Source: Acinetobacter venetianus RAG-1 = CIP 110063 (GTDB lineage: Bacteria > Pseudomonadota > Gammaproteobacteria > Pseudomonadales > Moraxellaceae). Taken from it: a stretch of DNA of 64,000 bases. The stretch spans positions 62,001-126,000 of the forward strand of contig NZ_KB849559.1 of the NCBI RefSeq assembly GCF_000368585.1, read 5' to 3'. Under the pieces are notes generated by a model, which had not been told where the DNA came from, made no database searches, and worked only from the letters and a program-made list of their open reading frames with translations. A program made the position numbers and the translations under genes. Below, in pieces: positions 1 through 9,563 of this stretch. Numbering within the stretch: the first letter of the stretch is position 1; each line of letters opens with the position of its first letter.

Positions 1-818
1 CTTGCCGTGGTCCAAGCTCCGATAACAGTGTCGTTAGATGCGACTAAACAAGATTGAGGGACTTCCAAAGCAATTGTTGTGACATTTTTATTAGCAATGG
101 TATTTAATCCTTGATCTTCTGCATTTACTCCCGAAGGCGCGAGTTGAGTCGCAGGAATTTTAATATTTACCAGATCAAAGACTTCACCTAAGTTAACGGC
201 AAAAGGGTCTTGGCGTTGACCGACAAAAACTTTACCCGTGCCACAACTTCCAAAGTTAATGTTTTGAACAAAGCTATTGGCATAGCTTTGATAGTTTGGA
301 ATTGATTTTGCACCAACGTTATCGAATGGTTTTTTGAAAGAGCCGAGAACGCTTCGATCTCCTTTGCGGCGATCACCTTTGATCATTGTAACGGTGTATG
401 TTTCAGCGGTATTTTGTGCTGAACTACTATCATTGGTAATTTTTCCAATATTTGATAATGGAACCGAGATATTTTTACCACCAACAGGGACTTGTAAGTC
501 TTTTAACTCCTGATCAAATTTGAATTGAAATGTGATGTCCTCTTGCGCATCACCATTATTATCGATATGTATTTCATACAAGGCTTTCGGATCTAATGAA
601 AAGTAATTAGGTCCTCCGTAAGCATCCTGTAAAGGTTGATAGTTGGCGAGTATGGTCACGAAATTACTACGGTTAGGTTCGTAACTTTTGAACATATAGA
701 AATCCGTTGCATCGACTTTTGGCATTTTAGTGATTGATGGTGCTTCACGATGACTGGAAGCAGACGCGGCTACACTAAAACTACTCAGCATAATTGCTAG
801 AAGTAGACGAGAGTCCAT
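1..818 (-). CDS. DUF4331 family secreted protein (3' end outside window)
   Basis: The reading frame is open from an ATG at 818 to the window edge, so about 272 residues are visible and the C-terminus is missing. The N-terminus is a signal peptide (hydrophobic LLLAIMLSSFSV, likely cleavage after ASA) followed at once by SSHREAPSI and then by VDATDFYMFKSYEP. These motifs are typical of the DUF4331 family, whose biochemical function is not known. The protein is therefore expected in the periplasm or outside the cell. A good ribosome binding site (AAGGAG) lies 8-9 bases before the ATG. It is divergent from prfC across a gap of about 400 bases. The family call rests on motif recognition only. Confidence 0.8.
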   Translation of the reverse strand, partial: MDSRLLLAIMLSSFSVAASASSHREAPSITKMPKVDATDFYMFKSYEPNRSNFVTILANYQPLQDAYGGPNYFSLDPKALYEIHIDNNGDAQEDITFQFKFDQELKDLQVPVGGKNISVPLSNIGKITNDSSSAQNTAETYTVTMIKGDRRKGDRSVLGSFKKPFDNVGAKSIPNYQSYANSFVQNINFGSCGTGKVFVGQRQDPFAVNLGEVFDLVNIKIPATQLAPSGVNAEDQGLNTIANKNVTTIALEVPQSCLVASNDTVIGAWTTA

Positions 819-1231
819 TTTGTATCTCCTTGATATTTTTAAATCTTTGTAGTTTCATTTTTTGTTTTTAGCCTTATAGTTTTCTTGAGTTGCTTGATCA
901 AAATAAGACTCTGATTATTTATACGGCTTAAAGAGTGAAGTTTTTGTGATCGACTTCAAAGAATTGATTTTGAGCGTGGTTATATTGAATTGCTTTAAAA
1001 GCTTAAAAATATTTATGTGCCCTAAAAGCGTTGCGGAACAATTACATCTGATTGAACGCTATTTTACCTTGGTTCATGTCTTACGTTGTGGATAAATCAA
1101 GACATATCAACAATCACAAACCTATCTCAGAAATCTGCTACAATTGCGCCAATTTCAAATTCTTTCGCATGCCATCTTTCTTTGTCTCGATTTACAAAGA
1201 TACGTGGGTGCACAAAATTGTAGATTTTCTC
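819..1231. promoter_or_regulatory. Divergent intergenic region DUF4331 / prfC
   Basis: A gap of 413 bases. The only element I can point to is an extended -10 box, TGcTACAAT at 1136-1144 on the + strand, without a convincing -35. It would start a transcript near 1151 and give prfC a leader of about 80 bases. No conserved small ORF or terminator was seen. An in-frame upstream start for prfC exists at 1052 but lies before this promoter. Confidence 0.45.
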
Positions 1232-2824
1232 ATGAGTTTTAAAGACGAATTAGCGGCACAGGTTGCCCAACGACGCACTTTTGCCATCATTTCCCACCCC
1301 GATGCGGGTAAAACCACAATGACAGAAAAACTGTTGTTATGGGGTAAGGCGATTCAGGTTGCAGGTATGGTGAAAAGCCGTAAATCTGATCGTTCTGCGA
1401 CATCCGACTGGATGGAAATGGAAAAAGAACGTGGTATCTCGATTACGACATCGGTGATGCAGTTCCCTTATAAAAAGCACACCATCAACTTACTCGATAC
1501 TCCGGGACATGAAGACTTTTCGGAAGATACTTACCGTACTTTAACCGCTGTTGACTCTGCATTGATGGTAATCGATGGTGCAAAAGGTGTCGAAGAACGA
1601 ACTATTAAACTGATGGAAGTGTGTCGTATGCGCGATACACCGATTATTTCATTCGTTAACAAAATGGACCGTGAGATTCGCGAGCCTTTAGAGTTGCTTG
1701 ACGAAATTGAAAATGTCTTAAAAATTCGTTGTGTTCCGATCACATGGCCACTGGGCATGGGACGTGATTTTGCAGGGGTTTATAATATCCTTGAAAATAA
1801 ACTTTACGTCTATAAAGCTGGTTTTGGCTCGACGATCACAGATATTGAAATCCGTGATGGCTATGACCATGCTGACATTCGTGAAAAAGTAGGTGAGTTG
1901 GCTTGGGCATCATTTGAAGAATCTCTTGAGCTAGTACAAATGGCAAATGAGCCATTAGATCGCGAGCTATTCTTACAAGGTAAGCAAACACCTGTATTGT
2001 TCGGTACTGCTTTGGGTAACTTCGCAGTTGATCATGTGCTTGATGCGTTTATTGATTGGGCGCCTGAGCCAAAAGCACATCCAACACAAGAACGTACTGT
2101 AGAAGCGACGGAAGAGAAATTCTCTGGTTTCGTTTTTAAGATTCAAGCCAATATGGATCCTAAGCATCGTGACCGTATTGCCTTTATGCGTATTTGTTCA
2201 GGAAAATATGAAAAAGGCCTGAAAATGAATCATGTACGTATCGGTAAAGATGTACGTATTTCGGATGCTTTAACATTCTTGGCAGGTGAGCGTGAACACC
2301 TAGAGGAAGCGTGGGCAGGTGATATCATTGGTTTGCACAACCACGGTACGATTCAAATTGGTGATACATTTACCAGTGGTGAAGACTTACATTTCACAGG
2401 TATTCCACATTTTGCGCCTGAAATGTTCCGTCGTGTACGCTTAAAAGATCCTTTGAAATCGAAGCAGTTGCAAAAAGGTCTGAAAGAGTTATCTGAAGAA
2501 GGTGCAACTCAGGTATTTATGCCTCAAATCAGTAATGATCTGATCGTTGGTGCAGTGGGTGTGTTACAGTTTGATGTGGTTGCCTACCGTCTAAAAGAAG
2601 AATATAAAGTAGATTGTATTTATGAGCCTGTAAGTGTACATACAGTACGCTGGATTCATTGTGATGATGAAAAAATCTTGAATGAATTCAAGAAAAAAGC
2701 TCATGATCAATTATCAGTAGATGGTGGTGGTCACTTAACCTATCTCGCGCCGAGCCGTGTAAATTTGCAATTAATGCAAGAACGTTGGCCTGATATTGAG
2801 TTCCGCAATACGCGAGAACACTAA
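1232..2824 (+). CDS. prfC: Peptide chain release factor 3 (RF3)
   Basis: RF3 is a cytosolic translational GTPase that recycles RF1/RF2 from the ribosome after termination. The 530-residue product matches the usual length (E. coli 529). Visible GTPase motifs are the P-loop SHPDAGKTT at about residues 21-29, DTPGHEDF (G3) and NKMDRE (G4), and the C-terminal half follows the RF3 pattern. The frame is open 60 codons further upstream to 1052, but that extension has no family similarity and contains the candidate promoter at 1136-1144, so I place the start at 1232 (MSFKDEL). No clear Shine-Dalgarno precedes it. A strong terminator follows directly, so the gene is probably monocistronic. Confidence 0.97.
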   Translation: MSFKDELAAQVAQRRTFAIISHPDAGKTTMTEKLLLWGKAIQVAGMVKSRKSDRSATSDWMEMEKERGISITTSVMQFPYKKHTINLLDTPGHEDFSEDTYRTLTAVDSALMVIDGAKGVEERTIKLMEVCRMRDTPIISFVNKMDREIREPLELLDEIENVLKIRCVPITWPLGMGRDFAGVYNILENKLYVYKAGFGSTITDIEIRDGYDHADIREKVGELAWASFEESLELVQMANEPLDRELFLQGKQTPVLFGTALGNFAVDHVLDAFIDWAPEPKAHPTQERTVEATEEKFSGFVFKIQANMDPKHRDRIAFMRICSGKYEKGLKMNHVRIGKDVRISDALTFLAGEREHLEEAWAGDIIGLHNHGTIQIGDTFTSGEDLHFTGIPHFAPEMFRRVRLKDPLKSKQLQKGLKELSEEGATQVFMPQISNDLIVGAVGVLQFDVVAYRLKEEYKVDCIYEPVSVHTVRWIHCDDEKILNEFKKKAHDQLSVDGGGHLTYLAPSRVNLQLMQERWPDIEFRNTREH

Positions 2825-2835
2825 GAATAATCCAA

Positions 2836-2863
2836 AACAGCTTCTAATTTAGAGGCTGTTTTT
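2836..2863 (+). terminator. Rho-independent terminator of prfC
   Basis: A 10-bp stem (2836-2845 with 2851-2860, one G-U pair), a 5-base loop and a short T run, 12 bases after the prfC stop. Confidence 0.85.
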
Positions 2864-2895
2864 CATTGAGCAGTCTAAAAATAAAGGATGATGAC

Positions 2896-3720
2896 ATGAA
2901 GAATTTAAAACCATTGCTAAGTCTGAGCTTAATGGTTGCCATACTAGGTTTAACAGCATGTGATCATCAGAAGAAAAATGAGATGGATAGTTCATCAGCT
3001 GAACAGCAGGCTGAGCCAAGTGAGAAAGCAGAAGTTTTACCGTATTTAAATATTAAAGAAGCCAAAGCAGAGTATGCGCTGCCTTTTTGTGAAAAGAAAA
3101 ACTGTATTGATATCGATATTCAGACCATTAAAACACAAGATAAATGGTTGGATAGTTGGATTGCGAAAAACCAATCCATGGTCATTCAACAGCAAATTGA
3201 TCAGAATCTGAATCTAAGCCTACAGCAAGCAATTAATGCCTATGTGAAAAAGTCAGATGAATGGAAAGATAAATATTCTCAAAATAAGGCCTATGAATTG
3301 CATGTAAATACCCGTATGGCTTCACAGCGCAATCAATATGTGTTGCTCCAAATCGGTGTAAACTCTAAGCAAGAGGATATTGCAGTAAAAGATCGCTATT
3401 ATTTCTTTGTTGCAGATCGTAAGCAGCAAAAGAGTATTAGTGTGTTGGATGTGATTCAGAAAAATAAGCAGTTGGCATTGAATGATATTGTTCAAGCACA
3501 TTATCAAAAATGGGTGGAGAAACAGTCATTAGAGGTGAAAAAGCAAGTTCCCAAGAAATTATATTGGGGGCAAGCAGATTGGTTCTTTGATGGTGAAGGG
3601 ATTGGATTGCATTATCGTGCCAATGAAATTAGCAAAGATGCGCCACAGCTTGATATTTATCTAACAACTGAACAAACTAAACAAATGCTGCAACCTGAAA
3701 TTTATCAGCAAATGTTTTAA
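2896..3720 (+). CDS. Lipoprotein, DUF3298/RsiV-like
   Basis: Predicted lipoprotein of 274 residues. The start at 2896 (MKNLKPLL) is preferred over an in-frame TTG at 2866 because AAAGGATG lies just before it and because it puts a clean signal sequence with lipobox LTAC at the N-terminus. A Glu/Ser-rich linker follows. The C-terminal part (YYFFVADRKQQ, DIVQAHYQKWVE, GIGLHYRANEI) resembles the DUF3298 fold of RsiV and related envelope proteins, though less clearly than the next gene. The two genes are tandem, similar in length and architecture, and are probably ancient paralogues. The function is unknown. Confidence 0.75.
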   Translation: MKNLKPLLSLSLMVAILGLTACDHQKKNEMDSSSAEQQAEPSEKAEVLPYLNIKEAKAEYALPFCEKKNCIDIDIQTIKTQDKWLDSWIAKNQSMVIQQQIDQNLNLSLQQAINAYVKKSDEWKDKYSQNKAYELHVNTRMASQRNQYVLLQIGVNSKQEDIAVKDRYYFFVADRKQQKSISVLDVIQKNKQLALNDIVQAHYQKWVEKQSLEVKKQVPKKLYWGQADWFFDGEGIGLHYRANEISKDAPQLDIYLTTEQTKQMLQPEIYQQMF

Positions 3721-3824
3721 TATTAGTTAGATACGTATAGAAATTGCATGTGCTTATGGTGGTTTTGAATTGAGTTCGATAGCATTTCAAAATCTTGTGG
3801 AATAACAACGGTAATGGGTTTCAG

Positions 3825-4730
3825 ATGAAAACATTTTATAAATTTAGCGTTCTTGCGTGTGCAGTTCTGCTCGCTGCCTGCCAACCGAAATCTGATCCTA
3901 AAGAGACACAGGATAAACAGCAAGAGCCAGTTGTTGAACAACAGCAAGTTGAGCCGACTTTGCGTGGTGAAACTGTAAAAGTACAAGTCACTTTACCTGA
4001 GTGCAGTGGTAATGCGTGTCCTGATTTTACAGTTGAACGCTTAGAGAGTAATTTCTCGTTTATTGATCAATTGATTGATCAGCAAGTTTTAAATCAACTC
4101 AGTCATATGTTAGAAGTTGTTGATGCGGATAAAGCATCATCGACTGTACAAAGTACAGAGCAAAAGCCGAATCTTGATGCGCAAACACAGATGTATGCCA
4201 ATGCATTTATTAAAATTGATGAAGAACTCAAAGCACTGAGCAGCAGTCATCAAATCAGTTTAATGATCAAGCCAAAAATTTTACAGTCAAAAGGATCATT
4301 GGCGACTGTCGTACTTAACAGCAGTAGCTATTTAGGTGGTGCGCATGGCGCAACAGCTCAACACTATTACAATTTTGATTTGAAGAATCAAAAACAGATT
4401 CAGCTAAACGATTTATTGTTGCCAAAACAGAAAGCGACTTTGGATAAATTGGCACATGACGCATTTAAAGTTTGGATTGTTGATTCTAAACTTGCCAATG
4501 ATCCGAAAGAATATGAGGAAGCTTGGCCATTCCAAGTGACAGATAATTTCTTATTAGGCGAGCAGGGGCTTATTTTACAGTATGGCGAATATGAAATTGG
4601 CCCTTATGTGGTGGGTTTACCTCGTCTAGTCATTCCTTTTGATCAGTTAAAAGGGGTGTTAAAACCTGAATATTTACCTCAGGTTGAAGCGCCAGCCGTA
4701 TCGACACCTGCTGCAAGTACAGCAACTTAA
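3825..4730 (+). CDS. Lipoprotein with DUF3298 domain
   Basis: Predicted lipoprotein of 301 residues. The start at 3825 (MKTFYKFSV) gives a typical signal peptide ending in lipobox LAAC; an in-frame TTG at 3795 would add ten residues before it and is unlikely. A low-complexity Gln/Glu stretch follows the lipid anchor. The motif GGAHG with YYNFDL and then QIQLNDLL (near residues 175-205) is the signature of DUF3298, also found in the extracytoplasmic part of anti-sigma factor RsiV. No transmembrane helix or cytoplasmic anti-sigma domain is present, so it is not itself an anti-sigma factor. The C-terminus is an Ala/Ser/Thr tail. It is paralogous to the preceding gene. Confidence 0.82.
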   Translation: MKTFYKFSVLACAVLLAACQPKSDPKETQDKQQEPVVEQQQVEPTLRGETVKVQVTLPECSGNACPDFTVERLESNFSFIDQLIDQQVLNQLSHMLEVVDADKASSTVQSTEQKPNLDAQTQMYANAFIKIDEELKALSSSHQISLMIKPKILQSKGSLATVVLNSSSYLGGAHGATAQHYYNFDLKNQKQIQLNDLLLPKQKATLDKLAHDAFKVWIVDSKLANDPKEYEEAWPFQVTDNFLLGEQGLILQYGEYEIGPYVVGLPRLVIPFDQLKGVLKPEYLPQVEAPAVSTPAASTAT

Positions 4731-4778
4731 GCTTTTAAGTGTGATTTAGCGATCACAAGGGTGAAATGAGACGCAACA

Positions 4779-5597
4779 ATGATGAAACTCTTTGATACCC
4801 ATACCCATTTTGATGTTGCCGATTTTGATCATGATCGGCAGCAGTTGGCAGTACAAGCCAAACGTGCAGGTGTGGAGTCATTGGTTTTAATTGGTTTCTT
4901 GGCGTCTCGTTTTGATGATTTGATCCAAACACATCAACAGCTCCAAGCTTGGGATGCTGTTCCTCAATCTTATCTTGCACCAGGTTTACATCCATTTTAT
5001 ATCGAGCAACATCAGACTGAGCATTTGCAACGACTTGAGCAAGTCTTGCAGCGGTATGATTGTGTTGCTGTGGGTGAAATTGGCTTAGACACGTTCTTAA
5101 AGCAACATAAACAGTCTGATATATTTGCTAAACAGCAAGACTATTTTAATGCTCAACTTGAGTTAGCAACTCAGTATCAGAAACCTGTTTTATTGCATAT
5201 TCGCAAAGCCCATGCTGAAACGCTTGCGATTTTGAAAGCTCAGAAATTTAAGTTGGGTGGCATTGCCCATGCCTTTAGTGGTGGTGTAGAAGAAGCCAAA
5301 GCACTGGTAAAACTAGGGTTTAAAATCGGCGTGACGGGACAAATCACCAATCCAAATGCCAAGAAATTACATCAAGTTGTTCAAGCGATTGGTCATGAAA
5401 ACTTGGTCATTGAAACCGATTGTCCCGATATGACGCCGTTATGCTGTCAAACCTCAACAGAAGAAAGAACACGCAATACACCGGTTAATTTACCTTATGT
5501 ATTGGAAGCACTCGCGCAAACACTCGATCATCCGATTGACGCGTTGGCTGAACAATTATGGCAAAATTCATTAAGCGCGTTGAAATTAGATTTTTAA
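4779..5597 (+). CDS. TatD-family metal-dependent hydrolase (YjjV-like)
   Basis: A 272-residue member of the amidohydrolase superfamily, TatD family, which includes metal-dependent 3'-5' nucleases. Visible metal ligands are DTHTHFD (His8 and His10), VGEIGLD (Glu near 97), a histidine in AHAFSG and the Asp of ETDCPDM. The last motif and overall length fit the YjjV branch rather than TatD itself. There are two adjacent ATGs (4779 and 4782); either could be used. It lies 49 bases after the lipoprotein gene and 125 before acnA, on the same strand. The substrate is unknown. Confidence 0.88.
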   Translation: MMKLFDTHTHFDVADFDHDRQQLAVQAKRAGVESLVLIGFLASRFDDLIQTHQQLQAWDAVPQSYLAPGLHPFYIEQHQTEHLQRLEQVLQRYDCVAVGEIGLDTFLKQHKQSDIFAKQQDYFNAQLELATQYQKPVLLHIRKAHAETLAILKAQKFKLGGIAHAFSGGVEEAKALVKLGFKIGVTGQITNPNAKKLHQVVQAIGHENLVIETDCPDMTPLCCQTSTEERTRNTPVNLPYVLEALAQTLDHPIDALAEQLWQNSLSALKLDF

Positions 5598-5722
5598 GAT
5601 AATAAGAAAATAATCGTGATAAAAATAAGATACTAAAAGGGAACACATGCTTTTCTAAACAAGGTTACATTAAATAAGACATTCATAATAAACAAACGCG
5701 CCAATACTGGGAGGGCAACCTT

Positions 5723-8479
5723 ATGGCCAGATATAGCAAAATCAATAGTTTCAATGCATTAAAAACACTTACTGTCGGCTCAAAGTCTTATCAAATCTAC
5801 AGTTTATCTCGAGCCGCTCAAAGCTTAGGTAATATCGATCAACTTCCTAAGTCATTAAAGGTTTTGCTAGAAAATTTACTCCGTTTTGAAGATCAAAAAA
5901 GTGTAAAAGTAGAGCATATAAAAGCACTGGTTGATTGGCAGAAACGGCGTACTTCAGACCAAGAAATTCAATATCGTCCCGCTCGTGTACTGATGCAGGA
6001 TTTTACAGGTGTGCCAGCAGTTGTTGATCTTGCTGCGATGCGTGCAGCAATGGCACAAGCGGGTGGTGATCCGAATCTGATTAATCCATTATCACCTGTG
6101 GACTTGGTGATTGACCATTCAGTGATGGTGGATCACTTTGCCAATGAAAATGCATTTGCCGAAAATGTCGAGATTGAAATGCAACGTAATGGCGAGCGTT
6201 ATCAATTCCTACGTTGGGGACAATCTGCATTTAATAATTTTAGTGTCGTTCCGCCGGGAACAGGGATTTGTCACCAAGTCAATTTAGAGTATTTGGCTCA
6301 AGCAGTGTGGCTTGGGGATGATGACGGTGAAAGCTTTGCCTTTCCAGATACCTTGGTAGGAACAGACTCACATACCACAATGATCAATGGTCTTGGGGTA
6401 TTAGGTTGGGGTGTTGGTGGGATTGAAGCCGAAGCAGCGATGTTGGGGCAACCGGTCTCTATGCTGATTCCCGAAGTGATTGGTTTCAAATTAACAGGGA
6501 AATTAAAAGAAGGCATTACTGCGACAGATTTGGTTTTGACCATTACTCAAATGCTGCGCCAAAAAGGCGTGGTGGGTAAATTTGTTGAATTCTATGGTGA
6601 TGGTCTGGCTGATCTACCGCTGGCTGACCGTGCAACGATTGCCAATATGGCACCTGAATATGGCGCAACGTGTGGCTTTTTCCCGATTGATGAAGTAACC
6701 CTTGGTTATCTTGCATTAACGGGTCGTGAACAAGAACGTATTGACTTAGTTGAGGCGTATAGTAAAGAGCAAGGCTTGTGGCGAAATCTTGGTGATGAAC
6801 CGATTTTTACCGATACGTTGAGTCTAGATATGGGTACGGTACAAGCAAGTTTAGCGGGGCCAAAACGTCCTCAGGATCGTGTTTTACTTTCCGATGTTCC
6901 TAAAACCTTTAGTTCATTAATGGAGCTTGCACTTAAACCTGCTAAAGAACAAAAAGAGCAGTTGGAAAATGAGGGCGGTGGTGGAACAGCCGTTGCTGCT
7001 GAAAAAGCCAATCTGCCACATGAAAGCCCATCTTGTATGATTGATGGAAAATCTTATCCATTAAATCATGGCGATGTGGTGATTTCGGCGATTACCTCAT
7101 GTACCAATACCTCAAATCCAAGTGTGATGTTAGCGGCAGGGTTACTGGCGAAAAAAGCGATTGAAAAAGGTTTACAACGGAAACCTTGGGTAAAAAGCTC
7201 ACTTGCACCCGGTTCTAAGGTTGTCACAGATTATCTTGCAGCTGCGGGATTGACCCCATATTTAGATCAATTGGGATATAACCTTGTGGGTTATGGATGT
7301 ACCACCTGTATTGGTAACTCAGGGCCTTTACCTGACCCAATTGAAGAAGCCATTCAATGTCATGATTTAAATGTCGCATCGGTACTGTCTGGAAATCGTA
7401 ATTTTGAAGGTCGTGTTCATCCATTAGTGAAAACCAACTGGCTTGCTTCACCGCCTTTGGTGGTTGCTTATGGATTGGCTGGAAACATTCGAACGGATCT
7501 GACCTCTGAACCACTTGGACAAGGCAAAGATGGACAGAATATTTACCTGAAAGATATTTGGCCAACACAGGCTGAAATCGATCAAGTGTTACAACAAGTG
7601 AATACCTCAATGTTCCATAAGGAATATGCCGCGGTATTTGATGGCGATGCCACATGGCAAGCGATTCAAATCCCGAAAAGTCAGACTTATGCATGGCAAA
7701 GTGACTCAACTTACATTCGTCATCCACCATTCTTTGAGGAAATTAATCAACCACCAAAAGCGATTGCTAATATTGATCAGGCTCGTATCCTCGCGGTGTT
7801 GGGTGATTCCGTAACAACAGACCATATTTCTCCCGCAGGGAATATTAAAAAAGACAGTCCAGCTGGGCGCTATTTGCAAGATCAAGGCGTAACACCGAAA
7901 GACTTTAACTCATATGGTTCTCGCCGTGGAAATCATGAAGTAATGATGCGTGGTACTTTTGCCAACATTCGAATTAAAAATGAAATGTTGGGTGGTGAAG
8001 AAGGTGGCAATACCATTCACATTCCAAGTGGCGAAAAGCTTGCCATTTATGATGCATCTATGCGTTATCAGCAAGAAAATACACCTTTAGTGATTGTTGC
8101 GGGTAAAGAGTATGGTACGGGTTCATCTCGCGACTGGGCTGCAAAAGGTACCAATCTACTTGGGATCAAAGCGGTGATTGCTGAGAGTTTTGAACGAATC
8201 CATCGCTCTAACTTGGTTGGAATGGGCGTACTTCCACTACAGTTTATTGATGGTCAAACGCGTCAGTCTTTAAACTTAACGGGGCGTGAAACACTTTCTA
8301 TACATGGTCTTTCTGATGATATTCAACCGCATCAAACTCTAAATGTCAGTGTCGTTCGGGAGGACGGTAGCCAAGCTGAGTTTAAAGTGCTTTGCCGAAT
8401 CGATACTTTAAACGAAGTTGAATACTTCAAAGCAGGCGGTATTTTACATTATGTCTTGCGGAATTTAATTGCTGCTTAG
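5723..8479 (+). CDS. acnA: Aconitate hydratase A
   Basis: This enzyme interconverts citrate and isocitrate in the TCA and glyoxylate cycles using a [4Fe-4S] cluster. The 918-residue length and domain order match the AcnA/IRP1 type and not AcnB. The cluster cysteines are visible as Cys460 (ITSCTNTSNP) and Cys526/Cys529 (GYGCTTCIGNSGP). The C-terminal swivelling domain carries GKEYGTGSSRDWAAKG. The ATG at 5723 is preceded by GGGAGG with good spacing. The long 5' region (5598-5722) is AT-rich and probably holds the promoter. A perfect-palindrome terminator follows. Many AcnA-type enzymes also bind RNA when the cluster is lost; the sequence alone cannot show that here. Confidence 0.97.
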   Translation: MARYSKINSFNALKTLTVGSKSYQIYSLSRAAQSLGNIDQLPKSLKVLLENLLRFEDQKSVKVEHIKALVDWQKRRTSDQEIQYRPARVLMQDFTGVPAVVDLAAMRAAMAQAGGDPNLINPLSPVDLVIDHSVMVDHFANENAFAENVEIEMQRNGERYQFLRWGQSAFNNFSVVPPGTGICHQVNLEYLAQAVWLGDDDGESFAFPDTLVGTDSHTTMINGLGVLGWGVGGIEAEAAMLGQPVSMLIPEVIGFKLTGKLKEGITATDLVLTITQMLRQKGVVGKFVEFYGDGLADLPLADRATIANMAPEYGATCGFFPIDEVTLGYLALTGREQERIDLVEAYSKEQGLWRNLGDEPIFTDTLSLDMGTVQASLAGPKRPQDRVLLSDVPKTFSSLMELALKPAKEQKEQLENEGGGGTAVAAEKANLPHESPSCMIDGKSYPLNHGDVVISAITSCTNTSNPSVMLAAGLLAKKAIEKGLQRKPWVKSSLAPGSKVVTDYLAAAGLTPYLDQLGYNLVGYGCTTCIGNSGPLPDPIEEAIQCHDLNVASVLSGNRNFEGRVHPLVKTNWLASPPLVVAYGLAGNIRTDLTSEPLGQGKDGQNIYLKDIWPTQAEIDQVLQQVNTSMFHKEYAAVFDGDATWQAIQIPKSQTYAWQSDSTYIRHPPFFEEINQPPKAIANIDQARILAVLGDSVTTDHISPAGNIKKDSPAGRYLQDQGVTPKDFNSYGSRRGNHEVMMRGTFANIRIKNEMLGGEEGGNTIHIPSGEKLAIYDASMRYQQENTPLVIVAGKEYGTGSSRDWAAKGTNLLGIKAVIAESFERIHRSNLVGMGVLPLQFIDGQTRQSLNLTGRETLSIHGLSDDIQPHQTLNVSVVREDGSQAEFKVLCRIDTLNEVEYFKAGGILHYVLRNLIAA

Positions 8480-8481
8480 AT

Positions 8482-8513
8482 TGAAAAGCCCTATAAATTT
8501 ATAGGGCTTTTCA
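8482..8513. terminator. Bidirectional terminator, perfect 32-base palindrome
   Basis: The 16-base arms (8482-8497, 8498-8513) are perfectly complementary, with A and T tracts at the two ends. It sits between the convergent acnA and the gene at 8523-9278 and can serve both. Confidence 0.9.
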
Positions 8514-8522
8514 AATAATAAT

Positions 8523-9278
8523 CTAGCTAAAGTTGAATAACTTCTTGAAGCTAAAGGTTGGTTTCAACATCCAAACATCCAACTGATTAAAATATAGTGA
8601 GTCTTCATCGAAGAAGTCTCTCGATTCTTTTTTGTAAAGTTCTAATTTTTCTGCGCCTTCTTCCGCAGAAAAAGTTTGTTTCTCTATAAGTGTTGGGCTT
8701 TCTATAAGAAGATAGAGCAAAAACTGATTCAAAATAAATGATGCATGTTCTACTTTTAAATTTATACACCCATCAGCTTTACCGAATTGGTGCATACCAC
8801 AAGAATAAATTAGCTTCTGATCTGAAACAATTGGAATAAATGCTTTATATATATCAATCGGATTATGTGCATCGAAGTTTAGCCAATCAGATCGAAGATG
8901 AGTAAGTCCAGAAGTTTCAATCTTAATGGCTAACCCTCCTGCTTTGAGTAGTGCCTGACCTAGTAATAAAGCTTGTTGTGCTAACGCTATTGATCCAGCT
9001 TTGCAAATAACATAAATGACCATATTATGTTGCTCGATTTCTTGTAATTCTCGTTCTGAAAAACGATTCATACTTTGCTGTCTAAATGTTTGGCTCACAT
9101 TAGGATCATTTTTATACTCTTCAATTTCAGCATAATATTCACTTGTTAAGGATTTTACGATTAAGCCTGCATAAATATATCCTGTTTCATGAGTAAGTAG
9201 AGCATGTAATAAGGCTTGGTGATTTTGCCAGATACCAGGAATGCATAAAATAATGTTCTGCTGATTTAATTTGCTCAT
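8523..9278 (-). CDS. Uncharacterised protein, possibly DUF4261-like
   Basis: A soluble protein of 251 residues with no signal peptide or membrane segment. I do not recognise it firmly. The order of hydrophobic segments and the motif YSCGMHQFGKADG near residue 180 recall DUF4261 proteins, which have no known function. It begins with IILCIPGIWQNHQALLHAL, a beta-strand/helix start. It is convergent with acnA and divergent from the MFS gene, and appears to be a single-gene unit. The 285-base upstream gap is very AT-rich. Confidence 0.6.
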   Translation of the reverse strand: MSKLNQQNIILCIPGIWQNHQALLHALLTHETGYIYAGLIVKSLTSEYYAEIEEYKNDPNVSQTFRQQSMNRFSERELQEIEQHNMVIYVICKAGSIALAQQALLLGQALLKAGGLAIKIETSGLTHLRSDWLNFDAHNPIDIYKAFIPIVSDQKLIYSCGMHQFGKADGCINLKVEHASFILNQFLLYLLIESPTLIEKQTFSAEEGAEKLELYKKESRDFFDEDSLYFNQLDVWMLKPTFSFKKLFNFS

Positions 9279-9414
9279 AATAATATTTTCAAATGAATTA
9301 TTTTCTTATCATATATTATACTTTTTTTAAATTCAGTATTTATTTATGGGGGTAATTGATCAACATAAATTGATAGTTAGAGTAAATATGTCGAATTGGA
9401 TTTTTCTGATTAAA

Positions 9415-9443
9415 TTGATTACGGGTTAATATTCTATCTTAAT
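9415..9443 (+). promoter_or_regulatory. Candidate sigma-70 promoter for the MFS gene
   Basis: TTGATT at 9415-9420 and CTTAAT at 9438-9443 with a 17-base spacer. A start near 9450 would give a leader of about 115 bases that contains the hairpin at 9482-9512. Confidence 0.4.
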
Positions 9444-9481
9444 GAATGTGCGAGGGTAGCTAGAATTTTAAAAAAGGTTTA

Positions 9482-9512
9482 AAAGATAAAAGTTAGACTT
9501 TCATCTTTTTTT
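9482..9512 (+). terminator. Hairpin with T run in the leader of the MFS gene
   Basis: Stem 9482-9493 with 9497-9508 (11 pairs, one A/C mismatch), a 3-base loop and a T run. It resembles an intrinsic terminator, but it lies 50 bases before the start of the MFS gene with no + strand gene upstream, so it may be an attenuator. Confidence 0.45.
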
Positions 9513-9563
9513 ATATCAATTGATTTATTTTCAGATTAATGTATTGATGCTTAATGAAATGGA

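Noticed and set aside
1052..1231. 60-codon N-terminal extension of prfC
   Set aside because: RF3 proteins begin at the MSFKDEL position; the extension has no similarity and contains the probable promoter.
4726..4757. Small palindromes ACTTAAG..TTAAGT and GTGAT..ATCAC after the second lipoprotein gene
   Set aside because: Stems are short, lack a T tract and lie too close to the tatD-type gene to call a terminator.
7224..7730. 168-codon open frame on the minus strand inside acnA
   Set aside because: It lies fully antisense to a firmly identified gene, has no ribosome binding site and resembles no protein family; it is a shadow of acnA codon bias.
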